From Butyrivibrio sp. AC2005 (GTDB lineage: Bacteria; Bacillota; Clostridia; Lachnospirales; Lachnospiraceae): a DNA stretch of 64,000 nucleotides. The notes beneath the pieces were generated by a model. It ran no database searches. It saw nothing but the letters and a program-made list of their open reading frames with translations, and was not told the DNA's origin. The number at the start of each line of letters is the position of its first letter. Within the stretch, counting starts at the first letter, position 1. The position numbers and the translations under genes are program-made. Location: NCBI RefSeq assembly GCF_000424145.1, contig NZ_KE384138.1:286090-350089 (forward strand). Reading direction: 5' to 3'. Positions 41,534 to 51,177 of the stretch are shown piece by piece.

Positions 41534-41567
41534 TAAAAAAAGCGCTTTAATTAATTAAAGTTTTTTT
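41534..41567 (+). promoter_or_regulatory. Hairpin with flanking A- and T-tracts in the asnA leader
   Basis: AAAAAAA.GCG then the palindrome CTTTAATTAATTAAAG and TTTTTTT lie just before the asnA ribosome binding site. It has the form of an AT-only terminator or attenuator, but stem stability is low. The remaining 41313-41533 should hold the divergent promoters of the HPr-like gene and asnA; I see no near-consensus pair. Confidence 0.4.
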
Positions 41568-41584
41568 GAAAGAGGAGTATGGTT

Positions 41585-42595
41585 ATGGAAAATCTTATTA
41601 TTCCCAAGGATTACACTTCAGCATTAAACCTCCACGATACTCAGGTTGGAATTAAGACAGTTAAGGACTTTTTCCAGAATACACTTTCTGAGAATCTGAA
41701 CCTTCTTCGTGTTACCGCCCCTTTGTTTGTAGCACCTGAGTCAGGTCTTAACGATAACCTTAATGGTGTTGAACGCCCCGTTGCTTTTGACATTCGTGAG
41801 GAGAATGAGCGAGAGGCAGAGATTGTACACTCTCTTGCCAAGTGGAAGCGTTATGCTCTTAAGAAATATGGTTTCAAGGTTGGCGAAGGTCTTTATACCG
41901 ATATGAACGCCATCAGAAGAGATGAGATTCCCGATAATATTCATTCCGTGTTCGTAGATCAGTGGGACTGGGAAAAAGCCATTAATAAGGAAGATCGTAA
42001 TTTTGACTTCCTTAAGGAAACAGTTCGCACTATATATAAGGTTCTCAGAAAAACTGAAAAGTACATGTCAATTCAGTACGATTACATAGAAGAGATCCTT
42101 CCTCATGACATTTTCTTTATCACTTCTCAGGAGCTTGAGGATATGTACCCTGGCAAAACTGCCAAGGAACGCGAATATCTCATCACCAAGGAAAAGGGTG
42201 CTGTTTTCATCATGCAAATCGGTGACCTACTTGCTTCTGGTGAGAAGCATGACGGCAGAGCTCCGGACTATGATGATTGGGCTCTTAACGGTGATATTCT
42301 CGTATACTACCCTGTTCTTGATATTGCTCTTGAGCTCTCATCAATGGGTATCCGTGTAGATGAGAATTCCCTTAAGACACAGCTTGAAAAAGCAGGATGC
42401 ACTGAGCGTGCTGAGCTTCCCTTCCAGAAGGCAATCCTTAATAAGGAGCTTCCTTACACAATAGGTGGCGGTATCGGCCAGTCAAGACTCTGTCTTTTCT
42501 TCCTTAGAAAAGCTCACATCGGTGAGGTACAGTGTTCTCTCTGGGAAGAGAATTATACCGAATATGCAAGAGACAACGGTATTCCGCTCTTATAA
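41585..42595 (+). CDS. asnA: Aspartate-ammonia ligase (asparagine synthetase A)
   Basis: The 336-aa cytosolic enzyme makes asparagine from aspartate, ammonia and ATP. It is a class II aminoacyl-tRNA-synthetase-like enzyme: LNLLRVTAPLFVAPESGLNDNLNGVERPVAFD and VDQWDWEKAI in the first half, then GEKHDGRAPDYDDW and GGGIGQSRLCLFFL (motif 3). Length matches AsnA. The first ATG (41579) sits on the ribosome binding site GAGGAG, so I use the second ATG at 41585, 7 bp downstream. It is a single-gene unit. Confidence 0.96.
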   Translation: MENLIIPKDYTSALNLHDTQVGIKTVKDFFQNTLSENLNLLRVTAPLFVAPESGLNDNLNGVERPVAFDIREENEREAEIVHSLAKWKRYALKKYGFKVGEGLYTDMNAIRRDEIPDNIHSVFVDQWDWEKAINKEDRNFDFLKETVRTIYKVLRKTEKYMSIQYDYIEEILPHDIFFITSQELEDMYPGKTAKEREYLITKEKGAVFIMQIGDLLASGEKHDGRAPDYDDWALNGDILVYYPVLDIALELSSMGIRVDENSLKTQLEKAGCTERAELPFQKAILNKELPYTIGGGIGQSRLCLFFLRKAHIGEVQCSLWEENYTEYARDNGIPLL

Positions 42596-42686
42596 GCATT
42601 TGTTATAATATGCACATTTGATGATATTTGATTTAGAGGATTTTATTTCTATATATAATTATTATTTATGATTATGCAAAATCTAG

Positions 42687-42715
42687 TTGACAAGCCTATA
42701 AAAATAGCATTAAAT
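42687..42715 (+). promoter_or_regulatory. Promoter of the TPP riboswitch-thiT transcript
   Basis: A perfect -35 TTGACA and TTAAAT are spaced by 17 bp, about 30 bp before the riboswitch aptamer. Confidence 0.6.
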
Positions 42716-42749
42716 ATATTCGACAAAAAAATTTAATACACTATATTTT

Positions 42750-42832
42750 GCTAGGGGAGCTTTGCTGAGATGATGGATTTCCCATCGACCCTCATTACTT
42801 GAACCGGGTAATACCGGCGTAAGGAAGCATTT
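42750..42832 (+). ncRNA. TPP riboswitch (THI element)
   Basis: The conserved THI-box signatures appear in order: CTAGGGGAGC, GCTGAGATGATGG, GACCCTCATTACTTGAACC and GGGTAATACCGGCGTAAGGAAGC. The order and spacing fit the TPP aptamer, which binds thiamine pyrophosphate and represses thiamine genes. It precedes thiT, a sensible target. The 311-bp gap 42596-42906 is filled by this element, its promoter and the expression platform. Confidence 0.97.
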
Positions 42833-42869
42833 ATCAGTTATCACGTTTTGATTATCGATAAATACAAAG

Positions 42870-42906
42870 ACCTCCCCGTAGCATATTTATACGAGGAGGT
42901 TTTATT
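42870..42906 (+). promoter_or_regulatory. Expression platform hairpin masking the thiT ribosome binding site
   Basis: ACCTCC..CGTA (42870-42879) pairs with TACGAGGAGGT (42890-42900). The 3-prime arm contains the AGGAGGT Shine-Dalgarno sequence 6 bp before the thiT start codon and is followed by TTTTATT, so it may block translation, terminate transcription, or both. Confidence 0.8.
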
Positions 42907-43602
42907 ATGTCATTATTTTTAAAACAGGTAGAGGATACCTATGAACTTACATCTGCAGGTTATGGTCTGCTTGTAGTTCTTCTTATTCTGGCTCTGATTG
43001 CAGCCTGCTTCTTCACCGGTAAGGATCACAAAAATCATTTCTCCGTTAAGCAGCTTGTGTTTGCCGCAATGTGCGTTACGCTCTCAACGGTTACCTCTAT
43101 GATAAAGATCTTCGAGATGCCTATGGGCGGTTCAATCACCCTCTTCTCAATGTTTTTCATCACCTTTGTCGGATATTTATACGGACCGAGGGCAGGTCTG
43201 ACCTCAGCTCTTGCCTATGGTCTTCTACAGCTCATAATTGGTCCATATATTATCAGTATTCCCCAGCTCGTATGTGATTACATCCTGGCATTTGGTGCTC
43301 TTGGTCTCTCAGGATTCTTCCAGAATAAAAAGTTCGGCATGATTAACGGATATATCATTGGTATTCTTGGAAGACTTTTCTTCTCAGTGCTCTCAGGTGT
43401 AATCTTCTTCGGACAGTATGCTGCCGACTATGGCATGAAGCCCTTTACATATTCACTTGCTTACAATGGTCTCTACATCGGCACAGAAGGAATACTTACA
43501 GTTGCACTTATAAGCGTCCCCGCAGTAAGACATGCACTAAAGAGAATCCGATATATGGCTAATGAAAATGATGTAAGAGAAAAACTATCATCAATAGCCT
43601 AA
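42907..43602 (+). CDS. thiT: ThiT, substrate-binding component of the ECF thiamine transporter
   Basis: The 231-aa membrane protein has about six hydrophobic segments. It carries the ThiT signature: an extra N-terminal span, then KQLVFAAMCVTLSTVTSMIK, PMGGSITLFSMFFI, GYLYGPRAGLTSALAYGLLQ and FFGQYAADYG. It binds thiamine and uses a shared ECF energising module (EcfA, EcfA-prime and EcfT), which is not in this window. The upstream TPP riboswitch supports the substrate. It converges on addA. Confidence 0.95.
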   Translation: MSLFLKQVEDTYELTSAGYGLLVVLLILALIAACFFTGKDHKNHFSVKQLVFAAMCVTLSTVTSMIKIFEMPMGGSITLFSMFFITFVGYLYGPRAGLTSALAYGLLQLIIGPYIISIPQLVCDYILAFGALGLSGFFQNKKFGMINGYIIGILGRLFFSVLSGVIFFGQYAADYGMKPFTYSLAYNGLYIGTEGILTVALISVPAVRHALKRIRYMANENDVREKLSSIA

Positions 43603-43638
43603 AAGCATTCGTTTACCGCAGCTTTCCGAGGCTGCCTG

Positions 43639-46600
43639 TCAAACTGATATTGTTTCACCAAGGGTGAAGGAGTAGATTATTCTCTCCTTCACCTTTTTTC
43701 CTGTTACTCTTTCAAGAGCATCACGGTAATAATCAAGCTGTATTGTGTACTTTTCTACCAGTTCCTTACCATCACGTACTTTATCGGTCTTATAGTCAAG
43801 AAGAACTATATCATCACCCTCCTCAAACCAGACATCAATTATTCCCTGGATAAGGACTAATTCCGATTCAGGAAATTCTTCATCTATCTTGTTAGCATTA
43901 ATTCCCATCATGAAGGGAGATTCTCTGTGAAGCCTGCCGCTATCATAAGCAGCCTTCATCCGCTTACCTGTCTCACTGTTGTAGAAGGCGAGAATATCCC
44001 TCTCATCCACACTCTCTGAGGCATTCTCCGGCATTCTTCCCTCAGCTTCCATCTCATTCATCCACGTGTGAAGGTTCTTCACCTTAATATCGGGAGTTTT
44101 ATTATCCTCATCGTAAAGAAGCTCCATTACCCTGTGATAGATGGTTCCTCTGGCAGCACCGACTGCCTTTCCTGTCTTTTCGCCCATAAATGCAGGTATA
44201 ATTTCTTCATCATCAAATATTATGTTGGCAGGCTCCTCTTTCTGCTCGAGCTTTGCCCTCTTAAGTTCTGTAACAGTCGTCTTTACAAAGAGCTTATCAA
44301 AAGACTTAAAGGCATAGCTGTCATTAAACCTGCCATTAAAAAGCTCCTTTGCAGCTTTGTCCGCGCCATCTTCTCCGGATAGAAGTCTCTGCAGACTTAC
44401 CTCTGCCGTAACTTCCTTACCTATTTCCTCTGCTGTAAGGTCGTCTCCTGATACAATCCTAAATGTAAACGGTGCTAATTGCCTTTCATTTTTCAGAGCA
44501 TCACAGGACACACCACACAAGTCGCACAGCTCCTCGTATACAGGATGCCTTGAGAGTGCCATCAAAACCAGCTCCTGATAACAGTCTGCCTGACTCCTCA
44601 GGTAATACGGCAAAAGATATGGCTGTTCATCCTCCGCATGAAACAGATTTCTATAGCCCGAATATTTAAGAAGCTCAGTTCCCAGCTCACCATCTTTTGG
44701 CTTATCACCCTCATTGAGCTTTGTCTGTCCGGTCATAATGAGCTTATCCTTGGCTCTTGTCATGGCAACATACAATATACGCATCTCCTCGCCAAGAATA
44801 TCCATTTTCATGTTTTCGCCCATGACGCTTTTACGCAAAGTCTTATATTTTATGCGCTTATCAAGATCTATTGCGTTAGCACCTATTCCCATGTCCACAT
44901 CAAGGACTACCGACTGATTAACATCCATGTAATTAAATTTCTTGGACATACCTGACAGGAAAACAATTGGAAATTCAAGGCCCTTACTCTTATGAATACT
45001 CATAATGCGGACAACATCGGCGTTTTCATCCAGAATGTTGGCTTCACCGTAATCTACCTCATATTTCTCCAGCTGCTCAATATATCTCACAAAATGGAAA
45101 ACGCCGCTAAAGCTGGTTCTCTCATAATCAGTCGCTTTTTCCTTTAACATATTGAGATTAGCGAGACGCTTTGTACCACCCGGAAGCGCAGCACAATACT
45201 CTCCATAATGTGTTTTATCAAGGATATCCCTGATAAGCTCGTTTACGGGCAAATACTCTGCCTTCCTCCTATATTCGTCGACTAAGTCTACAAAGTGTCC
45301 TATCTTAGCGAATAATTCATCAGATATATATTTTGAGATGTTATCATCTCCCGATACATTTTCTGTGGATTCACCCTTTACAGCAACATTTTCTGAGGCA
45401 TCATCTTCACCAACACACCTGAGAAGAATATCGTAAAAGCTGCCACTGTCAAATTCACTCTTATCTGAATGTTTGTCATAAGCCTTGATCATAGCAAGTT
45501 CTTCGTCAGAAAAGCCGCCTATCACAGAGTGCATCACTCCGACGAGTGGCACATCCTGCCTCGGGTTATCAAGAATTCTGAGGAAATTAAGAACAGTAAC
45601 AACCTCTGTAGCAGAAAAGTAACCTGTACGAGACTCCACATATGCAGGAATACCTCTGCTCTCCAAAACCTTTCTGAAGGTCTCATCCCATCCCTTGGTT
45701 GTTCTGAGAAGTATTACTATATCACCGTATCTGACACTCCTAAGCTTCCCGTCACCTCCTGAAACCACACCGGATTCCATCAGTTCCTGAATCCTTAACG
45801 CCACCGCTCTGGCTTCCAGTTCTCTGGCCTCGTCCGAAGCTGAGCCACCAACGTTTGTCAGAAGAAGCTCAGTAGCGAAAGCATCATCATCTGCACCTGA
45901 ATCAGGGAAAGTTCCACCGGTAACAAGGCGCGCATCCTCATCGTATTTTACTCCGCCAAGGTCACTACCCATTATCTGCTCAAAGATAAAGTTTACTCCG
46001 TCCAGCACCTGAGACCGACTTCTGAAGTTGTTATGCAGAGAGATCTTTCTCTCAGGCTCACCCACTTCCCAGGAGTAGGTGCCCATTTTTTTCATGAATA
46101 TTTCCGGCTTCGCAAGGCGGAACTTATAGATACTCTGTTTTACATCTCCAACCATAAATCTGTTGTAGACTTTTTCGGATTCACCGGACACAGCTGACAG
46201 CAAGCACTCCTGTACATCATTGGAATCCTGGTACTCATCTATCATCACTTCCTCAAAGTAGTCTCTGTACTGCTTTGCACCGCCGTTTAAGATTATCTCA
46301 AGGGCAAGGTGTTCCATATCACCGAAATCGATGATACCCTTTTCTCTCTTTTTCTCATCAAATCTCTCCTTGAAGCTGATGGCAAGACCTGCCAGTGTCT
46401 TAACCGGCATCTTTGCAAGCTCCATATGACTGCAGATAATATGCTTATCCTCGGCGAGATAATTGGTTGCAAGCTTCTTTATTACATCCTTCGCCTGGTC
46501 TCTGTAAGCCTTAGCCAATTCTCTCTTATCCAGATTTACCGAATCATCCTTTTTAGTCGGAAGCCTTCCAAAACTAATTCCCAGAATATCAGCTCTCAGT

Positions 46601-47400
46601 TCATCAAAGCTCTTATCATCACCTGTGTCTATGCCCTGTATCAGCTCCAGCTCGCTTTCAAGAAGAGACGCATAGTAATATGGGCCATCTGAATCCGTTG
46701 CCAGTCTAAGCGCCATCGAAAGGTTCTGAGCACATTCCTCTATCTTATGCTTTATGAGTTCCTTACTCTTCGTTACAAAAAGCATCTCTTCAAAATTATC
46801 TTCATCGGAAGAATAATCCTCTGCTCTCTTGCTAAGCCACTCTTCAGGAAAAGGCATACTCATGGCATAGTCGTATAGCTTTAATATATATTCCTCTACA
46901 TCACTGTCCCTGCTTCCTGTAGCAAAATACTCCATGCAATTAAGGAAATCCTCATCGCCTTCCTCGTATTTTTCCTCAAGAAGCTCCTCCATCACATCGG
47001 CTTTTAGAAGGCGCATCTCACCCTCATCACCAACCCTGTAGGAAGGGTCAAGTCCTATGTCATTAAAGTTATTTCTTATTATGTATTGGCAAAAAGAGTC
47101 TATGGTAGTAATCTGCGCACCATGCACCAAAGTCTCCTGCCTCTGCAAATGAGCATTGTCAGGTTCCTCTGCCAGCTTTTTCTGTATTGCAGCAAGTATC
47201 TTCTCCTTCATTTGAGCAGCTGCTGCCTTAGTAAAGGTAACTACCAAAAGCTTGTCTATATCTATAGGATTCTCTCCTGTTATTCTCTGGATTATCCTTT
47301 CAACAAGCACAGTGGTCTTACCGGAGCCCGCTGCTGCAGACACCAGTACATTTGAATTCCTTGCATCTATAACTGATTGTTGTTCTGTGGTAAATCCCAT
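43639..47400 (-). CDS. addA: ATP-dependent helicase/nuclease subunit A
   Basis: The 1253-aa protein is the AddA subunit of the AddAB enzyme that processes double-strand breaks. Helicase motifs: AAAGSGKTTVLVERI, VVTFTKAAAAQMKEKI, MIDEYQDSNDVQ, GDVKQSIYKFR, MSIHKSKGLEFPIVFL and VAMTRAKDKL. The RecB-like nuclease domain at the C-terminus has RGTIYHRVMELL, LIQGIIDVWFEE and LLDYKTDK. Length is normal. AAGGG lies 8 bp before the ATG. It follows addB with a 94-bp gap, presumably one operon. Confidence 0.96.
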   Translation of the reverse strand: MGFTTEQQSVIDARNSNVLVSAAAGSGKTTVLVERIIQRITGENPIDIDKLLVVTFTKAAAAQMKEKILAAIQKKLAEEPDNAHLQRQETLVHGAQITTIDSFCQYIIRNNFNDIGLDPSYRVGDEGEMRLLKADVMEELLEEKYEEGDEDFLNCMEYFATGSRDSDVEEYILKLYDYAMSMPFPEEWLSKRAEDYSSDEDNFEEMLFVTKSKELIKHKIEECAQNLSMALRLATDSDGPYYYASLLESELELIQGIDTGDDKSFDELRADILGISFGRLPTKKDDSVNLDKRELAKAYRDQAKDVIKKLATNYLAEDKHIICSHMELAKMPVKTLAGLAISFKERFDEKKREKGIIDFGDMEHLALEIILNGGAKQYRDYFEEVMIDEYQDSNDVQECLLSAVSGESEKVYNRFMVGDVKQSIYKFRLAKPEIFMKKMGTYSWEVGEPERKISLHNNFRSRSQVLDGVNFIFEQIMGSDLGGVKYDEDARLVTGGTFPDSGADDDAFATELLLTNVGGSASDEARELEARAVALRIQELMESGVVSGGDGKLRSVRYGDIVILLRTTKGWDETFRKVLESRGIPAYVESRTGYFSATEVVTVLNFLRILDNPRQDVPLVGVMHSVIGGFSDEELAMIKAYDKHSDKSEFDSGSFYDILLRCVGEDDASENVAVKGESTENVSGDDNISKYISDELFAKIGHFVDLVDEYRRKAEYLPVNELIRDILDKTHYGEYCAALPGGTKRLANLNMLKEKATDYERTSFSGVFHFVRYIEQLEKYEVDYGEANILDENADVVRIMSIHKSKGLEFPIVFLSGMSKKFNYMDVNQSVVLDVDMGIGANAIDLDKRIKYKTLRKSVMGENMKMDILGEEMRILYVAMTRAKDKLIMTGQTKLNEGDKPKDGELGTELLKYSGYRNLFHAEDEQPYLLPYYLRSQADCYQELVLMALSRHPVYEELCDLCGVSCDALKNERQLAPFTFRIVSGDDLTAEEIGKEVTAEVSLQRLLSGEDGADKAAKELFNGRFNDSYAFKSFDKLFVKTTVTELKRAKLEQKEEPANIIFDDEEIIPAFMGEKTGKAVGAARGTIYHRVMELLYDEDNKTPDIKVKNLHTWMNEMEAEGRMPENASESVDERDILAFYNSETGKRMKAAYDSGRLHRESPFMMGINANKIDEEFPESELVLIQGIIDVWFEEGDDIVLLDYKTDKVRDGKELVEKYTIQLDYYRDALERVTGKKVKERIIYSFTLGETISV

Positions 47401-47494
47401 ATTAAACCCTTATCTATATATTTTAATAACGTCTTATACTCACACGAATCCATAGGATTCTTATGAGCATTACACTTATTCTGCCCCCAAGAAA

Positions 47495-50400
47495 TCATCC
47501 ATTCAACTCATGTCGTATGAGTTCTAAGACTTCATCATCTTTTTTACTTTTAAGTTCACGCATCTCATATCCGGGTATTGATGTATCAAAGCCGCATACA
47601 GACTTGAAATTGCAGTATTCGCAGGCAGTCCTGGTTTCCTGTGAATAAGGGTTGACTGCTATATCACCTTCAATAATGCTCTTCCCACTCTTCTTAATAA
47701 GATGATTGACATATTTTGAAACTTCTTCAAAATCATCGGCAGACATCACATCCGACCCGCTCTTACTAAATGCTCCATCCTTATTGAACTTAACAGGAAT
47801 TACATCCGAAGCCTGCCCGGCCTCTTTGTCCAGCAAATCAACTACACTGCGATCCTCTCGAACAAGCCCCCTTGTCCTTAGCTGCTGCCTGATCATAAGG
47901 TTGATGTCTTCATCTGTCTGATCCTGTGATACATTCTGTCCGTCAAGCACAGGATCTGTGAGATGATAATACAAAATAGCCGCCGGAATTACTTCCTTGT
48001 TCCTGCTGCCTGCTTCAGCCATGCTCCTTGCAACATTCATATACATTACAAGCTGCAGCTGTAACCCATAATACAACGAACACAGTTCAAATTTCTTATT
48101 ACCTGATTTAAAATCAATAATCTTAAGATACACATGATCTGCATCTTCGTAAGTATCTATTCTGTCGATTCTTCCGGTGAGCTTCATCTTCTTAAGAATG
48201 CGTCCACGCTCATCCTCTGACAACCCAATATTTATGGCGTCTATATCACCCGCTTCATCAAAAGAGGTTTCCATGCTCTTTGGCATAAAAGAGCCCTTAC
48301 TTAACTGATACTGAAGAGTATCCACACTTCTAAAGAGAATCCTCCTTATCCTCTGCATCAGGTATTCACTTCGCTTACTACTCTCAAGAATATTACCGTT
48401 ATAATCTGCAGTGAACTCCTTTAAGGCTTCATCCATTATCCTCTCACCCTGCTCTTTGTCAAAGGTGGTCCAGGTTAGATTCTCTTCCTCTAGCTTCCTG
48501 GAAAAGGTCTCCAATGCCCCGTGGAAAACAGTTCCCAGATCCGTCTGATCAAAAGTAAACTCTTCCCTTTCGTCCAGTCTTAACCCGTACTGTAGAAAAT
48601 GAGCATAGGAACATCCTGCAAACTTCTCAAGTCGACTGACAGAATTCACCAGAAAATTACCATATAGCATGGATGCAACAGCCTCAGACAGAGGTTTATG
48701 CATGTAGCCTGAACCGGCAGCATAGACCATTTTCATGAGTCTGTCCCTATATCCCTCTGCCTCCATTAATGAATGAAAAAGAGCACTAAAGCTTTCCTCT
48801 TCATGTGAATCAAGATATCCTCTGGAATAATCCTGTATATGTGCAGCCACGTAATCCATTCCATTTTGGGGAGTCTCAATTATCTCCCCATCTGCTCTAC
48901 CATCATATCGCTGTATTGACACTCCGGGGAACAGAGCTTTTACCTTACCGATAAGGTAAGCGGGCCTGATACTCTTGCCATCAGGATCAATATGCGCATA
49001 TGACAAATAGAGTCTGTCCGAGGGCTTGGTAAGGTTCATATAGAGATAAAGTCTCTGAATATACATCTGCTGTCTGGGTGTGGGTGCAAGCTCGATATCT
49101 GTGAGAGATTCCGCAAGGTATTGTCTCTCAATATCGGAAATGATCCCTCCTGTTCCTGCAGACTTAGGAATAAGATCATCATTGACTCCGAGGAAAAAGA
49201 GAATCTTAACCTCATTAAGTCTTGTTCTCTCGATATCACCCACGACTATTCTGTCGACACTCTGGGGGATTGTGCCTATCTCTATATCTCCAAAACCAAC
49301 ATCAAGAATATCAGCGTATTCCTTCCATGTAAGCTTCTCATCACCCATTAACGCTGTCACCTGATCAAGGAGCGCAATAACCTTACGGAATATCACTGTA
49401 TATTCTTTTTCCCTTATTCCATCGCCCTGATCATGAAAATATCTCTCATAATCGTCAACTCTCTGCCGGGCATCCAGCCCTGTCAGAAATTCATAAAGAG
49501 CCCTGGAATAATCCAGTACCGATTTGCCTTCTGCGGAAAATAAAGGCGCCAGTGACGAAACCACCCTCTCACGCAGGGCATTTATCTCATCAAGGTACTG
49601 TTTCTTTTGCTTCTCCAATATATCATTTTCAGTGTCCTTTAATTCGGACATCTTGAGTTTCCGCATAATTTGCTTAGGAATACGGTCAAAAGGATTATTC
49701 CACCCTTTATTCCCACGGATACCCATAGCTCGTACGTAATTTTCCAGTTTATCTGCTTCGTTAGAGGAAAGTGGAGACAAACCGCTTCTTAAATAATGAA
49801 ACACTGCCTCAAAGCTATAATGAGAATTTACAGTAAGCAGTGCACTTCTTATAGCTTCAATAAGAGGATTAAGCTTAACTTTTCCTGTCTGATCCAGATA
49901 AACCGGTATACCATATTTATCTGCTTCCTCCGAAACCACCGCTTCATATCTCTCCAGTCCGCCGCACACAATTGCAAAATCGCGGTAATGCAGAGTCTTA
50001 TCCTCCCTGATTAGGCTCCTTATCCTGGCCAATGCCATCTGCACTTCTTCGGTTACAGTATCAGCCTCAAAAATACCTATTTTTCCGGATACATCTTCAT
50101 ACTTCTCATTTCCGTATCTGAAAAGTCTCTTCTCAAGAAAAGCGAGCTCCGGATTATTGGCATGTCTTCCGAACTCATTGCCGTTAAGTACAATATATTT
50201 TTCCTTAATGTAATACTCTGACCAGCGCTCAAAATCAGGAACAGCCGCAGGATCATCGTATTTTTCATTCTCATATTCAAGGCGCAAAAGATCATGAGCT
50301 GTTTTCTTAGTAAGTAAAAACAGATCCTGTTCTGCGTTCCTGTCATAAATAAACGGATTCTCTCCCTGTCCGATCGTAAATGAAAAGATTACCTCCATCG

Positions 50401-51061
50401 AATATCTAAGCAGCTGTGAAATAACCTTATACTGCACAGGTGTAAATCCGGTAAATCCATCAAAAGCGATGACGCTGTCCCTAATCAGCTTTGAGGAAGG
50501 AATAGCTCTGCATAGCACATCGAGAAGCTCCTCCTGGGCGATATAATTTCCTTTGATATATTTTTTGAATTCAGAATAAAGAAGCTTAAGATCAAGAAGC
50601 TTAGACTTAAGTGCTCCCTTACCTTCGCAGGCTCCGATTATGTCGTCAAGCATCTCAGGCTCTATGCTGTATTGCATAAATTCAGAAATGGTGGACTTAA
50701 CCTCGTCAATATATCCCATTTTATGCATGCTGCCACCAATAACAGGAAGCTTTTCCCTTATATTTTCAGCAACATGACGCAGCACCAGACTTTTTCCCAT
50801 ATCGTCCAGAACCTTTTCATGATCCTGTCCCACCTCCTCAAAGATACGGTGAGAAAGGCGCGAAAAGCTGACAACATCGATGTTCATGATGCCATTCATC
50901 GGATGCTGCTTAACAATATCAAGCTGCGTCTGCATGGTGAACTGATCCGGAACAACAATAAGAAAATTCCTCTCCGGCTCATTTATACTTCTATCAATTA
51001 TCTCCTGTCTTATGTGATAGCTTTTTCCTACTCCCGAGGCTCCAAAAACAAAACGCAGCAT
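47495..51061 (-). CDS. addB: ATP-dependent helicase/deoxyribonuclease subunit B
   Basis: The 1188-aa protein is AddB, partner of AddA. It starts MLRFVFGASGVGKS with an intact-looking Walker A. The C-terminus contains a RecB-like nuclease (IDRIDTYEDADH, IIDFKSGNKKFEL and GLQLQLVMYM) with Fe-S cysteines: one in FAGCSYAHF and three in CEYCNFKSVCGF, as in Bacillus AddB. I chose the ATG at 51061 with AAGGAG 8 bp upstream; the frame extends 30 codons further without homology. With AddA it resects DNA ends to load RecA. Confidence 0.95.
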   Translation of the reverse strand: MLRFVFGASGVGKSYHIRQEIIDRSINEPERNFLIVVPDQFTMQTQLDIVKQHPMNGIMNIDVVSFSRLSHRIFEEVGQDHEKVLDDMGKSLVLRHVAENIREKLPVIGGSMHKMGYIDEVKSTISEFMQYSIEPEMLDDIIGACEGKGALKSKLLDLKLLYSEFKKYIKGNYIAQEELLDVLCRAIPSSKLIRDSVIAFDGFTGFTPVQYKVISQLLRYSMEVIFSFTIGQGENPFIYDRNAEQDLFLLTKKTAHDLLRLEYENEKYDDPAAVPDFERWSEYYIKEKYIVLNGNEFGRHANNPELAFLEKRLFRYGNEKYEDVSGKIGIFEADTVTEEVQMALARIRSLIREDKTLHYRDFAIVCGGLERYEAVVSEEADKYGIPVYLDQTGKVKLNPLIEAIRSALLTVNSHYSFEAVFHYLRSGLSPLSSNEADKLENYVRAMGIRGNKGWNNPFDRIPKQIMRKLKMSELKDTENDILEKQKKQYLDEINALRERVVSSLAPLFSAEGKSVLDYSRALYEFLTGLDARQRVDDYERYFHDQGDGIREKEYTVIFRKVIALLDQVTALMGDEKLTWKEYADILDVGFGDIEIGTIPQSVDRIVVGDIERTRLNEVKILFFLGVNDDLIPKSAGTGGIISDIERQYLAESLTDIELAPTPRQQMYIQRLYLYMNLTKPSDRLYLSYAHIDPDGKSIRPAYLIGKVKALFPGVSIQRYDGRADGEIIETPQNGMDYVAAHIQDYSRGYLDSHEEESFSALFHSLMEAEGYRDRLMKMVYAAGSGYMHKPLSEAVASMLYGNFLVNSVSRLEKFAGCSYAHFLQYGLRLDEREEFTFDQTDLGTVFHGALETFSRKLEEENLTWTTFDKEQGERIMDEALKEFTADYNGNILESSKRSEYLMQRIRRILFRSVDTLQYQLSKGSFMPKSMETSFDEAGDIDAINIGLSEDERGRILKKMKLTGRIDRIDTYEDADHVYLKIIDFKSGNKKFELCSLYYGLQLQLVMYMNVARSMAEAGSRNKEVIPAAILYYHLTDPVLDGQNVSQDQTDEDINLMIRQQLRTRGLVREDRSVVDLLDKEAGQASDVIPVKFNKDGAFSKSGSDVMSADDFEEVSKYVNHLIKKSGKSIIEGDIAVNPYSQETRTACEYCNFKSVCGFDTSIPGYEMRELKSKKDDEVLELIRHELNG

Positions 51062-51110
51062 ATCAAAACTCCTTGAACACATATAAGTTACATACAGTCT
51101 AAATTTTACC

Positions 51111-51148
51111 ACAAAAAGAGACATATATATGTCCAATATATATGCCTC
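51111..51148 (-). terminator. Terminator of the purO-like/purH operon
   Basis: GAGACATATATAT (51118-51130) pairs with ATATATATGCCTC (51136-51148), 13 pairs including one G-U, 5-nt loop. On the minus strand it is followed by TTTTTGTGG. It lies 30 bp after the stop codon. Confidence 0.8.
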
Positions 51149-51177
51149 CATTTGTGATATTATTAAATGTTTTGTTC

